64,000 nt of DNA from Cupriavidus taiwanensis (GTDB taxonomy: Bacteria; Pseudomonadota; Gammaproteobacteria; Burkholderiales; Burkholderiaceae): contig NZ_LT984804.1 in NCBI RefSeq assembly GCF_900250115.1, positions 434,001-498,000 on the forward strand, read 5' to 3'. The notes under the pieces were generated by a model. That model was given only the letters and a program-made list of their open reading frames with translations. It made no database searches and was not told the DNA's origin. Positions 44,776 through 54,499 of this stretch are shown here, one piece after another. Position 1 is the first letter of the stretch. The number at the start of each line of letters is the position of its first letter. The position numbers and the translations under genes are program-made.

Positions 44776-45198
44776 TCATCTGTCCGGCGCGGCGGCCTGG
44801 CCCTCGGTCCAGTCTTCGACGCGCAGGCCGGGATACGCCGCAAAGTCGCGGACGTTGCGCGTGACCAGGGTCAGGTTTTCGGCAATGGCATGCGCCGCGA
44901 TCAGCTTGTCGAGCGCATCGGCCTTGCGTTCGCGCGTGGCGGCACGGACCGGACCGTAAGCGCGCGCCGCGGCCGCATTGAGCGGTAGTACCGGCACGCG
45001 ACCGATCAACGCCTGCAGGGCGCGCCGTGCACCCTGTGGATCAAGCGATATCGTGACACCGTATTCCAGTTCGGCCAGACTGATGGCAGACAACACCACA
45101 TCGCCTTCGAAGCACTGAGCAAAGCGCTCGGCCACCTGGGGCGGCTGGTTCTTCATGAGGTAGATGCACATATCGGTATCGAACATAAACCTGGCCAT
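44776..45198 (-). CDS. vapC: VapC-family PIN-domain toxin
   Basis: The 140-residue PIN protein has the acidic active-site set: FMFDTDMCIYLMK near the N-terminus (first Asp), SAISLAELEYGV (Glu), and a C-terminal pair in ADALDKLIAAHAIAE and LVTRNVRDFA. VapC toxins are Mg-dependent ribonucleases, commonly cutting tRNA or rRNA. Its start overlaps the VapB stop by one base (TGATG), so the two are translated together. The length (140) and all key acidic residues look intact. Confidence 0.92.
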   Translation of the reverse strand: MARFMFDTDMCIYLMKNQPPQVAERFAQCFEGDVVLSAISLAELEYGVTISLDPQGARRALQALIGRVPVLPLNAAAARAYGPVRAATRERKADALDKLIAAHAIAENLTLVTRNVRDFAAYPGLRVEDWTEGQAAAPDR

Positions 45199-45434
45199 CA
45201 GAACCCCTGCCGATCTGCCTGGCTCTGGTCTTCGCGACCCTGTGCCATGAAGTCACCCGGGAAGGCGGCGAACACATCGAGCAGTCCGGTCAGACGTCGT
45301 CGCGCGGGGCGGATGCGCAACTCATCGCCGATCCGCTCGATTTCAAACTGCATGTCCGTGTCGGGATAGGCTAGTTCCGCGGGAATGCGCACCGCCTGCG
45401 AGTTGCCGTTGCGAAAGATGCGGGTGAAAGGCAT
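45198..45434 (-). CDS. vapB: VapB-family antitoxin
   Basis: The 78-residue protein has an AbrB/SpoVT-like N-terminal DNA-binding fold (TRIFRNGNSQAVRIPAELA) and a flexible C-terminal tail (LLDVFAAFPGDFMAQG) that would wrap and inhibit the toxin. It is the upstream gene of the pair and likely represses its own promoter through the repeats just upstream. Confidence 0.92.
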   Translation of the reverse strand: MPFTRIFRNGNSQAVRIPAELAYPDTDMQFEIERIGDELRIRPARRRLTGLLDVFAAFPGDFMAQGREDQSQADRQGF

Positions 45435-45444
45435 TGAGATTCCA

Positions 45445-45494
45445 TGTACATCCCTGTAGGTACAAGCATAGCACCATGAAAGCGGAAGTACATC
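45445..45494. promoter_or_regulatory. Candidate VapB operators upstream of vapBC
   Basis: TGTAC and GTACA (45445-45464) form an inverted repeat 10 bp before the vapB ATG, and GTACATCC occurs directly repeated at 45446-45453 and 45487-45494. A minus-strand TATGCT between them could be the -10. Antitoxin binding is inferred. Confidence 0.5.
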
Positions 45495-45570
45495 CTCGTG
45501 TGTATGCCCAAATTCTCAATCGCCTACGCTTGTCTACAATGCGCCACGTCGCCCCGAACCCTCTGCCCCC

Positions 45571-46431
45571 ATGGACATCGAACTCGCCCGCACCTTCCTC
45601 CAAGTCGTGCGCGACGGCAGCCTGCTGGCGGCCGCCGACAAGCTGCATGTCACGCAGACCGCAGTGACCGCGCGCATCAAGAGCCTGGAGGCGCAGCTGA
45701 ATTGCCGCCTGTTCGAGCGCAACAAGGCGGGGGCGCGGCTGACGCCGGACGGGCAGCGTTTCCTCGGCTACGCCAGCCAGCTGGTGCAGACCTGGGAGGC
45801 GGCTTGTCGCGAGTTGCCGTTGCCGTCAGGGCTGGCCAGCCTGTTCCGCTATGGCACGGAAATCAGCCTGGGCAACCCGCTGGTGCTGCTGTGGGCGACG
45901 CGGCTGCGCCAGCGCATGCCGGCGCAGGCGGTGAGGGCGGAAGTGGGCGAAGGGGCGGAGCTGCAGCGCAGGCTGCAGTCGGGCGCGCTCGATGCCGCGC
46001 TGGTGTACCAGCCGGAATACGCGCCCGGCATGCACGTGGAAGCGCTGATGGAAGAGAAGCTGGTGCTGATCCGTTCAACGCAGCGCGACGGCGGCTATAT
46101 CTATGTCGACTGGGGCCCGGAGTTTCGCCGCCAGCATGACAGCGCGTTGCCGGAGCATGCGCGCGCGTCGCTGTACTTCAACCTGGGGCCGCTGGCGTTG
46201 CAGTACATCCTGCAGTACGGCGGCAGCGGCTATTTCCGCACGCGGGTGGCGCAAAGCTACCTGGACAGCGGGGCCCTTGCGCGTGTCGCCGGCGCGCCGG
46301 AGTTTTCGTATCCCGTGTTCCTGGTTTGCGCGGAGGCGCCCGCGGGACCGGCGCGCGAAGCCGTGGAGATGCTGCGCGAAATCGTGCGTGAGGAATCCGA
46401 CTGGTCCCAACGCTGGGACTTTCCGCAATAG
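45571..46431 (+). CDS. LysR-family transcriptional regulator
   Basis: The 286-residue protein has an N-terminal winged helix (MDIELARTFLQVVRDGSLLA, with TQTAVTARIKSLEAQLNCRL as the recognition region) and a LysR effector domain from about residue 90. The divergent T-N11-A-type operator cannot be pinned down by eye in the short gap to vapB. Its most likely target is the acyl-CoA dehydrogenase gene to the right, separated by one small gene on the opposite strand; this is inference. Confidence 0.88.
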   Translation: MDIELARTFLQVVRDGSLLAAADKLHVTQTAVTARIKSLEAQLNCRLFERNKAGARLTPDGQRFLGYASQLVQTWEAACRELPLPSGLASLFRYGTEISLGNPLVLLWATRLRQRMPAQAVRAEVGEGAELQRRLQSGALDAALVYQPEYAPGMHVEALMEEKLVLIRSTQRDGGYIYVDWGPEFRRQHDSALPEHARASLYFNLGPLALQYILQYGGSGYFRTRVAQSYLDSGALARVAGAPEFSYPVFLVCAEAPAGPAREAVEMLREIVREESDWSQRWDFPQ

Positions 46432-46448
46432 CGGGTCCCGGCCGCCGG

Positions 46449-46694
46449 TCAGATGCGCACCGGCACCAGCTGGCCCGATGGGGCCGGCACGGCCACCAGG
46501 CGCCATTGCCGCACGCGCCGCCCCCGGCCGCCACCGCCCCGGCGCGGCGGGCGTGGTTCCAGGCCGGCAAAGCGCCCATGCTGCTGCGCGCGCGTCAGGA
46601 CCGGTTCCGGTACCCGCGTCCCGATCAGCCAGGTGACCCTGCCCCCCAACGCCACCAGTGCCAGCGCCAGTCCAATCCAGAGGATGGCTTCCAT
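46449..46694 (-). CDS. Small single-pass membrane protein, unknown function
   Basis: The 81-residue product begins with a membrane helix (ILWIGLALALVALGGRVTWLIG, about 4-25 in two parts) and continues with a strongly basic Arg/Gly tail (RRGGGGRGRRVRQWR). The start at 46694 is chosen because it begins at the helix. I do not recognise the family. It converges on the LysR gene with an 18-bp gap. Confidence 0.5.
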   Translation of the reverse strand: MEAILWIGLALALVALGGRVTWLIGTRVPEPVLTRAQQHGRFAGLEPRPPRRGGGGRGRRVRQWRLVAVPAPSGQLVPVRI

Positions 46695-46922
46695 GTTCCC
46701 GCTCCGTCGAATCGTTATCCGTGGTTCCAGTATTGGCACAAAGCGTGCCGGCAGGTAAATGAAAGTTATTTGCACTTCATATCAATAAAATTGCATTGAA
46801 CTGGCTTTGGGGGGCCAGGCGAGCCGTTCCGCCGGTAAGAAAATTCATCTGTTCCGACGAATCTCCTGGGCGTTGCCCGGCCGACACTGACCCGGTCCAT
46901 CGCAAAACACCTGGAGACCCCG

Positions 46923-48080
46923 ATGCAACGCCTGATCTTCGAAGCCGAACACGACGCCTTCCGCGAATCCGCCCGCCGCTTCTACCAGCGCGAGGTCGGC
47001 CCGCATGGCGAGCGCTGGCGCGAACAGGGCTGCGTGGACCGCGAGGTGTTCCGCAAGGCCGGCGAGCAGGGCTACCTGCTGATGTGGGCCGACGAGCAAT
47101 ACGGTGGCGCCGGCGTGCAGGACTTCCGCTACGAGCAGATCCTGATCGAGGAAAACGCGCGCCACGGTGACTCCGGCTTCTTCGGCACGCTGCACTCGCG
47201 ACTGGTGGCGCCCTACATCGGCCGCATCGGCAATGAAGAGCAGCGCCGGCGCCTGCTGCCCGCGGCCGCGCGCGGCGAGTCGATCTTTGCCGTGGCCATG
47301 ACCGAGCCGCAGACCGGCTCGGATCTGGCCGGCATCCGCACCCGCGCCGAGGACCATGGCGACCACTGGGTGCTGAACGGCGCCAAGACCTATATCTCGA
47401 ACGGCCAGCTGGCCGACGTGGTGGTGGTGGTGGCCCGCACCGACCCGGAGCGCAGCCATGGCCTCACGCTCTTTATCGTCGAACGCGGCATGCCCGGCTT
47501 CGAGCGCGGGCGCAAGTTGCGCAAGCTGGGCCTGCACTCGCAGGACACGTCGGAGTTGTTCTTCGACAACGTCAAGGTGCCCAAGGCGAACGTGCTGGGA
47601 GAGCCCGGCCAGGCCTTCCGCTACCTGACGCGCCACCTGGCCGAGGAGCGCCTGATCGGGGCCTGCGGCTACATGGCGTCGGCGCAGGTGGCGTTCGATG
47701 TCACGCTGGACTACGTGCGCGAGCGCAAGGCCTTCGGGCGCGCCATCGGCACGTTCCAGAACTCGCGCTTCAAGCTGGCCGAACTGCGCGCGCAGCTGGA
47801 CGCGCTGCAGACCTTTGTCGACCAGTGCGTGCTGCAACACAATGCCGGCACGCTGACGGTCGAGACCGCGGCATCGGCCAAGCTGCTGACCTCGGAGCTG
47901 CAGGGGCGCATGGTCGACGAGGGCGTGCAGCTGCACGGCGGCGCCGGCTATATGGAGGAATACCGCATCTGCCGCATGTATGCCGATGCGCGCATCTCGC
48001 GCATCTATGCCGGCAGCAGCGAGATCATGAAGGAGATCATCGGCCGCGCCTTGGGGCTGGATGACCGGGTGAAGGCATAG
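46923..48080 (+). CDS. Acyl-CoA dehydrogenase, long-chain/isovaleryl-type active site
   Basis: The 385-residue flavoenzyme oxidises an acyl-CoA to the 2-enoyl-CoA. FAD-binding motifs FAVAMTEPQTGSDLAGI and TYISNGQLADV are clear. At the usual MCAD catalytic Glu position the text reads RIYAGSSEIMKEI, with Ala, which is the pattern of long-chain and isovaleryl enzymes that take their base from another helix; here that would be Glu242 in HLAEERL. LHGGAGYMEEYRICRMY closes the family. It is monocistronic, with a hairpin terminator 20 bp after the stop. The substrate chain length is not known. Confidence 0.92.
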   Translation: MQRLIFEAEHDAFRESARRFYQREVGPHGERWREQGCVDREVFRKAGEQGYLLMWADEQYGGAGVQDFRYEQILIEENARHGDSGFFGTLHSRLVAPYIGRIGNEEQRRRLLPAAARGESIFAVAMTEPQTGSDLAGIRTRAEDHGDHWVLNGAKTYISNGQLADVVVVVARTDPERSHGLTLFIVERGMPGFERGRKLRKLGLHSQDTSELFFDNVKVPKANVLGEPGQAFRYLTRHLAEERLIGACGYMASAQVAFDVTLDYVRERKAFGRAIGTFQNSRFKLAELRAQLDALQTFVDQCVLQHNAGTLTVETAASAKLLTSELQGRMVDEGVQLHGGAGYMEEYRICRMYADARISRIYAGSSEIMKEIIGRALGLDDRVKA

Positions 48081-48100
48081 GCGCAGTCAGGAGGGACCAC

Positions 48101-48131
48101 ACGGCACGGTCGCCAACGGCCGTGCCGTTTG
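48101..48131 (+). terminator. Rho-independent terminator after acyl-CoA dehydrogenase
   Basis: A 9-bp perfect stem, ACGGCACGG with CCGTGCCGT, with a 10-nt loop that itself can pair CGG/CCG, followed by a short TTT. Confidence 0.75.
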
Positions 48132-48427
48132 TCGTTGTTTGCGGATGCTCAGGGTTTTCGCGTACTTAAAGGCTTCTGTCAGGGGAATGAAAGCCGTTTG
48201 TAAAGCAGTTCGGTTTGAATGCGGGCGGGGAGATCGTGTCCGGGTGGCGTAGGCAGCATCAGGGCAGCGGGCGAGGGCGCATTAAGCGAGGGCGCATTAA
48301 GACAGCCACGCCGCGCAACCGCATCACGGGGTGTGGCGCAGGATGATTTTTTTGCGCCGCCGGTGAACCGTTTGGCGGGCACAGTCGTTTAACCGCAGAC
48401 CGTTTAAGAAACCGAGCCTGACCGACC
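48132..48427. other. Intergenic region upstream of the CzcCBA-like operon
   Basis: No gene is seen in this stretch (the whole gap from 48081 is 347 bp). It holds a 15-bp tandem repeat (48271-48300) and, nearer the operon, two direct CGTTTAA copies (48386-48392 and 48401-48407), which suit a response-regulator or metal-regulator site, 20-42 bp before the GTG start. Confidence 0.5.
48271..48300. repeat. Perfect 15-bp tandem duplication
   Basis: GCGAGGGCGCATTAA occurs twice in direct contact, with no mismatch. It lies 130 bp before the efflux operon. A slippage product is the simplest explanation, but the position allows a regulatory use. Confidence 0.85.
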
Positions 48428-49822
48428 GTGCCTTTTGCCTTATCCCGTGTTGCCGCAGTTTCCCTGCTGGCCTCGGCGGCCGTAGCTAGCCTGGCCGCCG
48501 AAGGTCCCACCGATCCGCTGTCTTCCGCGTATGCCGCGCAAGCCGCACCCGCCGACGGAGCGTGCACGCCGCCACCCGCAGGCGCCGCGCTGACGCTGGC
48601 CCAGGTGCGCCTTGATGCATTGCGCTGCAACCGCACCATCCTCGCCGCGCGCCGCGGCGTGGAAGCCAGCCAGGCCGACGTCCAGATCGCGTCGCAACGC
48701 CCCAATCCCGTGCTGAGCCTGGGCGTGGAGAACATCAACCCGCATGCCGGCGTCGGCGCGGGCAACCTGCGCAGCAAGACCGTCGATTCCACGCTGCGCG
48801 TGGACCAGCTGATCGAGACCGCCAACAAGGGCAACCTGCGCGTCGACGCCGCGCGCAAGGCCAGCGCCGCCGCCGGCGAGGTGGTCCAGGCCGTGGTGGC
48901 GCAACAGACCGGGATGGTGGAGCAGGCCTACTTCGATGCCCTGGCCAGCCAGGAGCGCGTGGCCGTCTTGCGCGAGATGCTGGGGCTGTACGAGCGCACC
49001 CGCCAGGCCAGCGAGACCCGCCTCAGGGCCGGCGACGTGGCGCGCGCCGAGGTGACCCGGCTGCAGCTCGACGCGCTGCGTGCCCAGAACGACCTGCGCC
49101 AGGCCATCACCGACCATTACCGCGACAAGGCCATGCTGGCGCAGGCGATGGGCGTGCCGGGCACGCTCGCCGACAACCGGCTGGTGGCCGACTGGCCGGC
49201 GCTCGATGCCGCGGTGCCGCCACCGGACCCCGACACGCTGCAGCGCCGCCCCGACGTGACCGCCGCCGAGGCGCGCCTGGCCGCTGCCGGGGCATCGCGC
49301 GACCTGGCCCGTGCCGGCCGCGTCCCCGACGTGACCATCGGCGCGCAGGCCGAGCACTATCCGACCTCGCCATCCAACAGCTATGGCTCCGGCAACAGCT
49401 TCGGCGTGTTCCTGTCGATCCCGCTGCCGGTGCGCCACAGCAATGGTGGCCAGGCGCGCCGCGCCGAGGTCGATTACTACGCGGCACTGGACGACCGCAA
49501 CCGCGTGATGCTGGAAGCCGGCAACGAGATCGACCGGCTGCGCAGCCAGCTCGAGACCGCGCGCCAGTCGCTGCGGCAGATGCGCGAGGAGGTGCTGCCC
49601 GCGGCGGAAAGCGTCGCCGGCAACGCCGAGTTCGCCTACGGCAAGGGCGCAAGCGGTGTGCTCGACCTGCTCGATGCGCGCCGCGCGCTGCGCCAGACCC
49701 GGCTCGATGCGGTCGCGGTGCAGGACGAATACGCCAAGGCGCTGTCGGCCTACCGTGCCGCGCTGCAAACCTCGACCACCGCGGCGCCGGCCCCTACTGC
49801 CGCCACTGCCCCGCGTCCCTGA
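48428..49822 (+). CDS. CzcC-like outer-membrane factor of an RND efflux system (TolC family)
   Basis: The 464-residue protein has a signal peptide (residues 1-21) and two OEP domains rich in coiled coil: NRTILAARRGVEASQADVQ and RQASETRLRAGDVARAEVTR early, GKGASGVLDLLDARRALRQT late. It forms the outer-membrane duct of the tripartite pump. The start codon is GTG at 48428 because no ATG lies before the signal peptide. It is first of three tightly spaced genes (24 bp to the adaptor). Confidence 0.9.
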   Translation: MPFALSRVAAVSLLASAAVASLAAEGPTDPLSSAYAAQAAPADGACTPPPAGAALTLAQVRLDALRCNRTILAARRGVEASQADVQIASQRPNPVLSLGVENINPHAGVGAGNLRSKTVDSTLRVDQLIETANKGNLRVDAARKASAAAGEVVQAVVAQQTGMVEQAYFDALASQERVAVLREMLGLYERTRQASETRLRAGDVARAEVTRLQLDALRAQNDLRQAITDHYRDKAMLAQAMGVPGTLADNRLVADWPALDAAVPPPDPDTLQRRPDVTAAEARLAAAGASRDLARAGRVPDVTIGAQAEHYPTSPSNSYGSGNSFGVFLSIPLPVRHSNGGQARRAEVDYYAALDDRNRVMLEAGNEIDRLRSQLETARQSLRQMREEVLPAAESVAGNAEFAYGKGASGVLDLLDARRALRQTRLDAVAVQDEYAKALSAYRAALQTSTTAAPAPTAATAPRP

Positions 49823-49846
49823 ACCGCCGTTCCCGCGATCCCCCTC

Positions 49847-51070
49847 ATGTCTTTCCTGTCACGCATGTCCCATCGCATGTCATCCCCCGGCGCCGCTTTG
49901 CCGGCCCGCATTTCCGCTCTGTTCGCGATGTCGTTGTGCGCGCTGGCGCTGGCCGCGTGCGGCAAGTCCGAAGCGCCGAAGGCCGATGACGATCCCAAGG
50001 TCAGCGGCAATACCATCCAGTTTCCGGCCAGCGTGAAGGCGCTGCCGGGCATCGCCGGCGAGGTCGCCACCACTGGCGGCGAGCGCATGCTGAGCCTGCC
50101 CGGCCGGCTGGTGTGGAACGAAGACAAGACCGTGCGCGTGGCGACGCCGTTCGCCGGGCGCGTGACCGAGGTGCTGGTCCAGCCCGGCGCCACCGTCAGG
50201 GCCGGCCAGCCGCTGGCGATGCTGACCTCGCCGGATTTTGGCGCGGCCCAGGCCGATGCGCGCAAGGCCGCCGCCGACAGCGCGGTCGCGGCCAAGGCGC
50301 TGGCGCGCCAGCGCGAGCTGTACGGCGCCGGCATCATCGCGCAGAAGGAACTGGAGCAGGCCCAGGCCGATGCCGCGCGCGCCGCGGCCGACCTGCAGCG
50401 CACCCGGGCGGCGCTGAGCCAGTACGGCGCGGCCGCGGCCGGCACGGATGGTGTCAACCAGCGCTTCGCCCTGCGCAGCCCGATCGACGGCCTGGTGGTC
50501 GAGCGCAACATCAACCTCGGCATGGAACTGCGCCCCGACCAGCCCCCTGCTGCGCCGCTGTTCCTGGTCACCGACCCGGCCACGCTGTGGGCCCAGGTCG
50601 ATGCGGGCGAGGCCGACCTGAAGCTGTTCAAGCCCGGCGTCGAGGTGCAGCTGACCACCGCCGCCTGGCCCGGCGAAACCTTTGCCGGCAGCGTGGTCAA
50701 GATTGCCGACTATGTCGATCCCACCGCGCGCAGCATCAAGGTGCGGTTGAGCGTGCCCAATCCCGAACGCCGCCTGAAGGCCGAGATGTTCGTCACCGCG
50801 AAGCTGCCGGCAGCCTCGTTCAAGGGCATCGCGGTGCCGTCCAAGGCGGTGTTCCTGGCAGACAACCGCAACTATGTGTTCGTGCGCACCGCACCCAATA
50901 CCTTCGAGCGCCGCCTGGTGCGCGTGGGCGTGACGCTGCCCGGCACCACCGAGCTGCTCGAAGGCGTGCAGGACGGCGAGACCGTGGTCAGCGAGGGCAA
51001 CCTCTACCTGCAGGACATCCTGCGCGATGCCACCGCGGTGAACGCGGCGCGCGCGGCGGAAAAACGCTGA
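49847..51070 (+). CDS. CzcB-like periplasmic adaptor of an RND efflux system
   Basis: The 407-residue membrane-fusion protein has a lipoprotein-like signal (CALALAAC, Cys about residue 38), a barrel-sandwich lipoyl segment (GRVTEVLVQPGATVRAGQPL), a helical hairpin (about 140-195) and the beta-barrel/MPD domains (VEVQLTTAAWPGETFAGSV). It links the inner-membrane pump to the outer-membrane factor. The long His-rich N-terminus of some CzcB proteins is missing. It ends 13 bp before the pump gene. Confidence 0.9.
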   Translation: MSFLSRMSHRMSSPGAALPARISALFAMSLCALALAACGKSEAPKADDDPKVSGNTIQFPASVKALPGIAGEVATTGGERMLSLPGRLVWNEDKTVRVATPFAGRVTEVLVQPGATVRAGQPLAMLTSPDFGAAQADARKAAADSAVAAKALARQRELYGAGIIAQKELEQAQADAARAAADLQRTRAALSQYGAAAAGTDGVNQRFALRSPIDGLVVERNINLGMELRPDQPPAAPLFLVTDPATLWAQVDAGEADLKLFKPGVEVQLTTAAWPGETFAGSVVKIADYVDPTARSIKVRLSVPNPERRLKAEMFVTAKLPAASFKGIAVPSKAVFLADNRNYVFVRTAPNTFERRLVRVGVTLPGTTELLEGVQDGETVVSEGNLYLQDILRDATAVNAARAAEKR

Positions 51071-51083
51071 GGACGATCGCCCC

Positions 51084-54000
51084 ATGATTTCGCGCATCGT
51101 CAGCTTTGCCCTGCACCAGAAGCTCTTTGTCTGGCTGGGACTGATTCTCTTCGTCGGCGGCGGCATCGCCGCGTTCAAGAACCTGCCGATCGAGGCCTTC
51201 CCGGATGTGTCGGACATCCAGGTCAACGTCATCACGCTGTACCCGGGGCGCGCCGCCGAAGAAGTGGAGCGCCAGGTCACGATCCCGATCGAGACCGCGC
51301 TGGCGGGCACGCCCAACGCGGTGCGGGTGTTCTCGCATACGCAGTTCGGCCTGTCGTTCATGATGGTGACCTTCAACGACCGCGCTACCGACGTGGCCGC
51401 GCGCCAGCAGATCCTGGAGCGGCTGCGCAGCGTCGACCTGCCCGACGGCGTGCATCCTGACCTGGCGCCGCTGTCCACCGCGATCGGCGAGATCTTCCGC
51501 TTCCGCCTGACCGGCAAGGGCTATACGCCGCAGGAACTGCGCACGCTGCAGGACTGGGTGGTCGAGAAGAACCTGCGCCAGGTGCCTGGAGTGGCCGACC
51601 TGGTCACCATCGGCGGCACCATCAGGCAGTATGAGGTCAACCCCAACCTGGCGCGCATGCGCGACGCGCGGATCTCGCTGTCGCAGCTGTTTACCGCGCT
51701 GCAGCGCGCCAACTCGAATGCCGGCGGCGGCGCGGTCGCGCACGGGCGCCAGCAGTTCCTGCTGCGCTCGCTGGGCAGCTTCCGCACCTCGGCCGATATC
51801 GCCAACGTGGTGGTGGCCGAGAACAACGGCACCCCGATCCTGGTCAAGGACATCGCCGAGGTGCGCGTCGGCAGCGCGCCGCCGCAGGGTCTGATGGGCC
51901 AGGACGACGAGGACGACATCGTCTCGGGCATCGTGGTGATGCGCAAGGGCGAAAACCCGTCGCTGGTGCTGGAGGCGCTGAAACAGAAGATCGAACTGCT
52001 CGACGGCCAGATCCTGCCCAAGGGCGTGAAGATCGTGCCGTACTACGACCGCTCCACGCTGATCGACAAGACCCTGCACACGGTGTTCGGCAACCTGGTC
52101 GAGGGCGCGCTGCTGGTGATGGCGGTGCTGTACCTGTTCCTGGCCAACGTGCGCGCCGCGGCGATCGTGGCGCTGATCATTCCGCTGGCGCTGCTGTCCA
52201 CCTTCATCGGCCTGACCTGGGTCGGGATTCCGGCCAACCTGCTGTCGCTGGGGGCGATGGACTTCGGTATCATCGTCGACGGCGCGGTGATCGTGGTCGA
52301 GAACATCTTCAAGCGCCTGGGCGAACTGAAGGAACAGCAGGTCCAGGACAGCCGGGCGCGCCTGCATGCGATCCTGCAGGCCACCACCGAGGTGGGCCGC
52401 CCGACCGTGTTCTCGATGGTCATCATCATCGCGGCGCACATCCCGATCTTCACCTTGCAGCGGCACGAGGGCAAGATCTTCGCGCCGATGGCGTATACGG
52501 TGACGGGCGCGCTGATCGGTTCGCTGATCCTGTCGCTGACGCTGGTGCCGCTGCTGTGCCACCTGCTGCTCAAGAAGAATATCGCGCACGACGACAACTT
52601 CCTGGTGGGCCACTGCAAGCGGCTCTACGAACCGATGCTGGCCTGGGCGCTGGACCACAAGAAGCTGGTGGTGGGCGCGGCGCTGGGCCTGCTGGTGGTG
52701 ACCGTGGGCGCGGGCAAGTTCCTCGGCAGCGAGTTCCTGCCTGAGCTGGACGAGGGCTCGATGTGGGTCAGCTTCGACCTGCCGGCGTCGGTGTCGATCG
52801 ACGAGGCGCGCGACCAGGCGCGGCTGCTGCGCAGCGTGATCCGGCGGACGCCGGAGGTCAACTCCACCATCTCCAAGGTGGGCCGCCCCGACGACGGCAC
52901 CGACCCCAAGCTGATCAACACCGTCGAGATCCTGGTCGACCTCAAGCCCGAGAAGCAATGGCGCGAGGGCCTCAGCAAGCGCGCCATCATCGGCGAGATC
53001 GACAAGAACCTGCGCCAGTTGCCCGGCATCGAGCCCAATTTCTCGCAGCCGGTGCGCGACAACATTCTGGAAAGCATCTCGCAGATCAAGGGCCAGATCG
53101 TGATCAAGGTGCAGAGCGACAGCCTGGAACAGAACAAGAAGGTCGCCGACCAGATCCTCGCCAACGTGCAGTCGGTCAAGGGCGTGATGCGCGCCTTTAT
53201 CGACCGCGACGGCGAGCTGCCGCAATACGTGCTGGAATTCGACCGCGCCCAGGCCGCGCGCTACGGCATCAACGTGGCCGACGTGCAGGAGCTGATGGAA
53301 ACCGCGCTGGCGGGCAAGGCCGCGACCGAATTGTGGGAGGGCGAGAAGCATTTCAGCGTGGCGGTGCGCCTCAAGCCGTCGGAACGCGCGCTGCCCAACC
53401 TGCCCAATATCTTCATGCAGACCGCCGACGGCGCGCAGGTGCCGCTGTCGCAGCTGGTGAGCTTCCGCGCCGCCTCCGGTGCGATGAACATCAGCCGCGA
53501 GAACGGCCAGCGCACCACCTCGATCGGCATCTTCATCCGTGACCGCGACATGGGCAGCGTGGTCAAGGACATGCAGAAGCTGGTGGCGAAGAACGTGAAG
53601 GCCGACGACGTCAAGATCAGCTGGTCGGGCGAGTTCGAGAACCAGGAGCGCGCCATGGCGCGGCTGTCGATCGTGGTGCCGCTGTCGGTGCTGGTGATCT
53701 TCCTGCTGCTGTTCAATGCGTTCAAGTCGTTCAAGAGCGCCACGCTGATCATCTCCAACATTCCGTTCGCGCTGATCGGCGGCGTGTTCGCGCTGCTGCT
53801 GACCGGCATCCCGCTGTCGGTGTCGGCGGCGATCGGCTTTATCGCGCTGTTCGGCCAGGCGGTGCTCAACGGCGTGGTGATGGTGACCTACTTCAACCAG
53901 CTGCGCGAAGAGGGCATGCCGGTGCGCCAGGCCGTGCTGACCGGCTCGATGGACCGGCTGCGCACGGTGCTGATGACCGCGCTGCTGGCCATGCTGGGCC

Positions 54001-54206
54001 TGTTCCCGATGGCGATCTCGCGCGCCATCGGCTCGGAGACCCAGCGGCCGCTGGCCATCGTCATCATCGGCGGGCTGATCACCGCGACCGTGCTGACGCT
54101 GATCGTGCTGCCGACGCTCTATGAATGGATGGTGGGCCGGAACTGGCCGGACGAGGATGCCGCGGCGCCTGACGAAAATCGGATCACGCCTTCGATTTCA
54201 GGCTGA
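51084..54206 (+). CDS. CzcA-like heavy-metal efflux RND pump
   Basis: The 1040-residue inner-membrane pump has 12 predicted helices and two large periplasmic loops. The HME-family proton-relay motif in helix 4 is intact: DFGIIVDGAVIVVEN with D393, D399 and E406, the same spacing as D402, D408 and E415 of C. metallidurans CzcA. It exports divalent (Zn, Co, Cd) or monovalent metals from the periplasm with proton energy; the metal cannot be fixed here. It is third of the operon, and is followed by a terminator. No metal-sensor regulator gene adjoins it. Confidence 0.93.
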   Translation: MISRIVSFALHQKLFVWLGLILFVGGGIAAFKNLPIEAFPDVSDIQVNVITLYPGRAAEEVERQVTIPIETALAGTPNAVRVFSHTQFGLSFMMVTFNDRATDVAARQQILERLRSVDLPDGVHPDLAPLSTAIGEIFRFRLTGKGYTPQELRTLQDWVVEKNLRQVPGVADLVTIGGTIRQYEVNPNLARMRDARISLSQLFTALQRANSNAGGGAVAHGRQQFLLRSLGSFRTSADIANVVVAENNGTPILVKDIAEVRVGSAPPQGLMGQDDEDDIVSGIVVMRKGENPSLVLEALKQKIELLDGQILPKGVKIVPYYDRSTLIDKTLHTVFGNLVEGALLVMAVLYLFLANVRAAAIVALIIPLALLSTFIGLTWVGIPANLLSLGAMDFGIIVDGAVIVVENIFKRLGELKEQQVQDSRARLHAILQATTEVGRPTVFSMVIIIAAHIPIFTLQRHEGKIFAPMAYTVTGALIGSLILSLTLVPLLCHLLLKKNIAHDDNFLVGHCKRLYEPMLAWALDHKKLVVGAALGLLVVTVGAGKFLGSEFLPELDEGSMWVSFDLPASVSIDEARDQARLLRSVIRRTPEVNSTISKVGRPDDGTDPKLINTVEILVDLKPEKQWREGLSKRAIIGEIDKNLRQLPGIEPNFSQPVRDNILESISQIKGQIVIKVQSDSLEQNKKVADQILANVQSVKGVMRAFIDRDGELPQYVLEFDRAQAARYGINVADVQELMETALAGKAATELWEGEKHFSVAVRLKPSERALPNLPNIFMQTADGAQVPLSQLVSFRAASGAMNISRENGQRTTSIGIFIRDRDMGSVVKDMQKLVAKNVKADDVKISWSGEFENQERAMARLSIVVPLSVLVIFLLLFNAFKSFKSATLIISNIPFALIGGVFALLLTGIPLSVSAAIGFIALFGQAVLNGVVMVTYFNQLREEGMPVRQAVLTGSMDRLRTVLMTALLAMLGLFPMAISRAIGSETQRPLAIVIIGGLITATVLTLIVLPTLYEWMVGRNWPDEDAAAPDENRITPSISG

Positions 54207-54255
54207 TGACAGCGCCGCGCCGGCTGTCTGGCATCGCAGACATGGCGATGCATGG

Positions 54256-54283
54256 CGCCGCCCCTTGATGGGGCGGCGTTTTT
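54256..54283 (+). terminator. Rho-independent terminator of the CzcCBA-like operon
   Basis: CGCCGCCCC pairs perfectly with GGGGCGGCG around TTGAT, followed by TTTTT. Confidence 0.92.
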
Positions 54284-54499
54284 CATGGCGAGGCGCAATC
54301 CACAAGCATTGCGCAACCGGATGCGGCCATGCATGTGCTGCGCGCGGATCTATGTCGGAATAGTCTGACGTTCCTTTCGGAACCGAACGCCTGCTGACCC
54401 CATCCCCCCGGGCCTACTCTGTACATACGGCGTGGCCAGCAGCATAGCCGCCGGCCTCTCATGCGTACCCTTACGCAATCACCCGGAAAGGAGCTCGAC

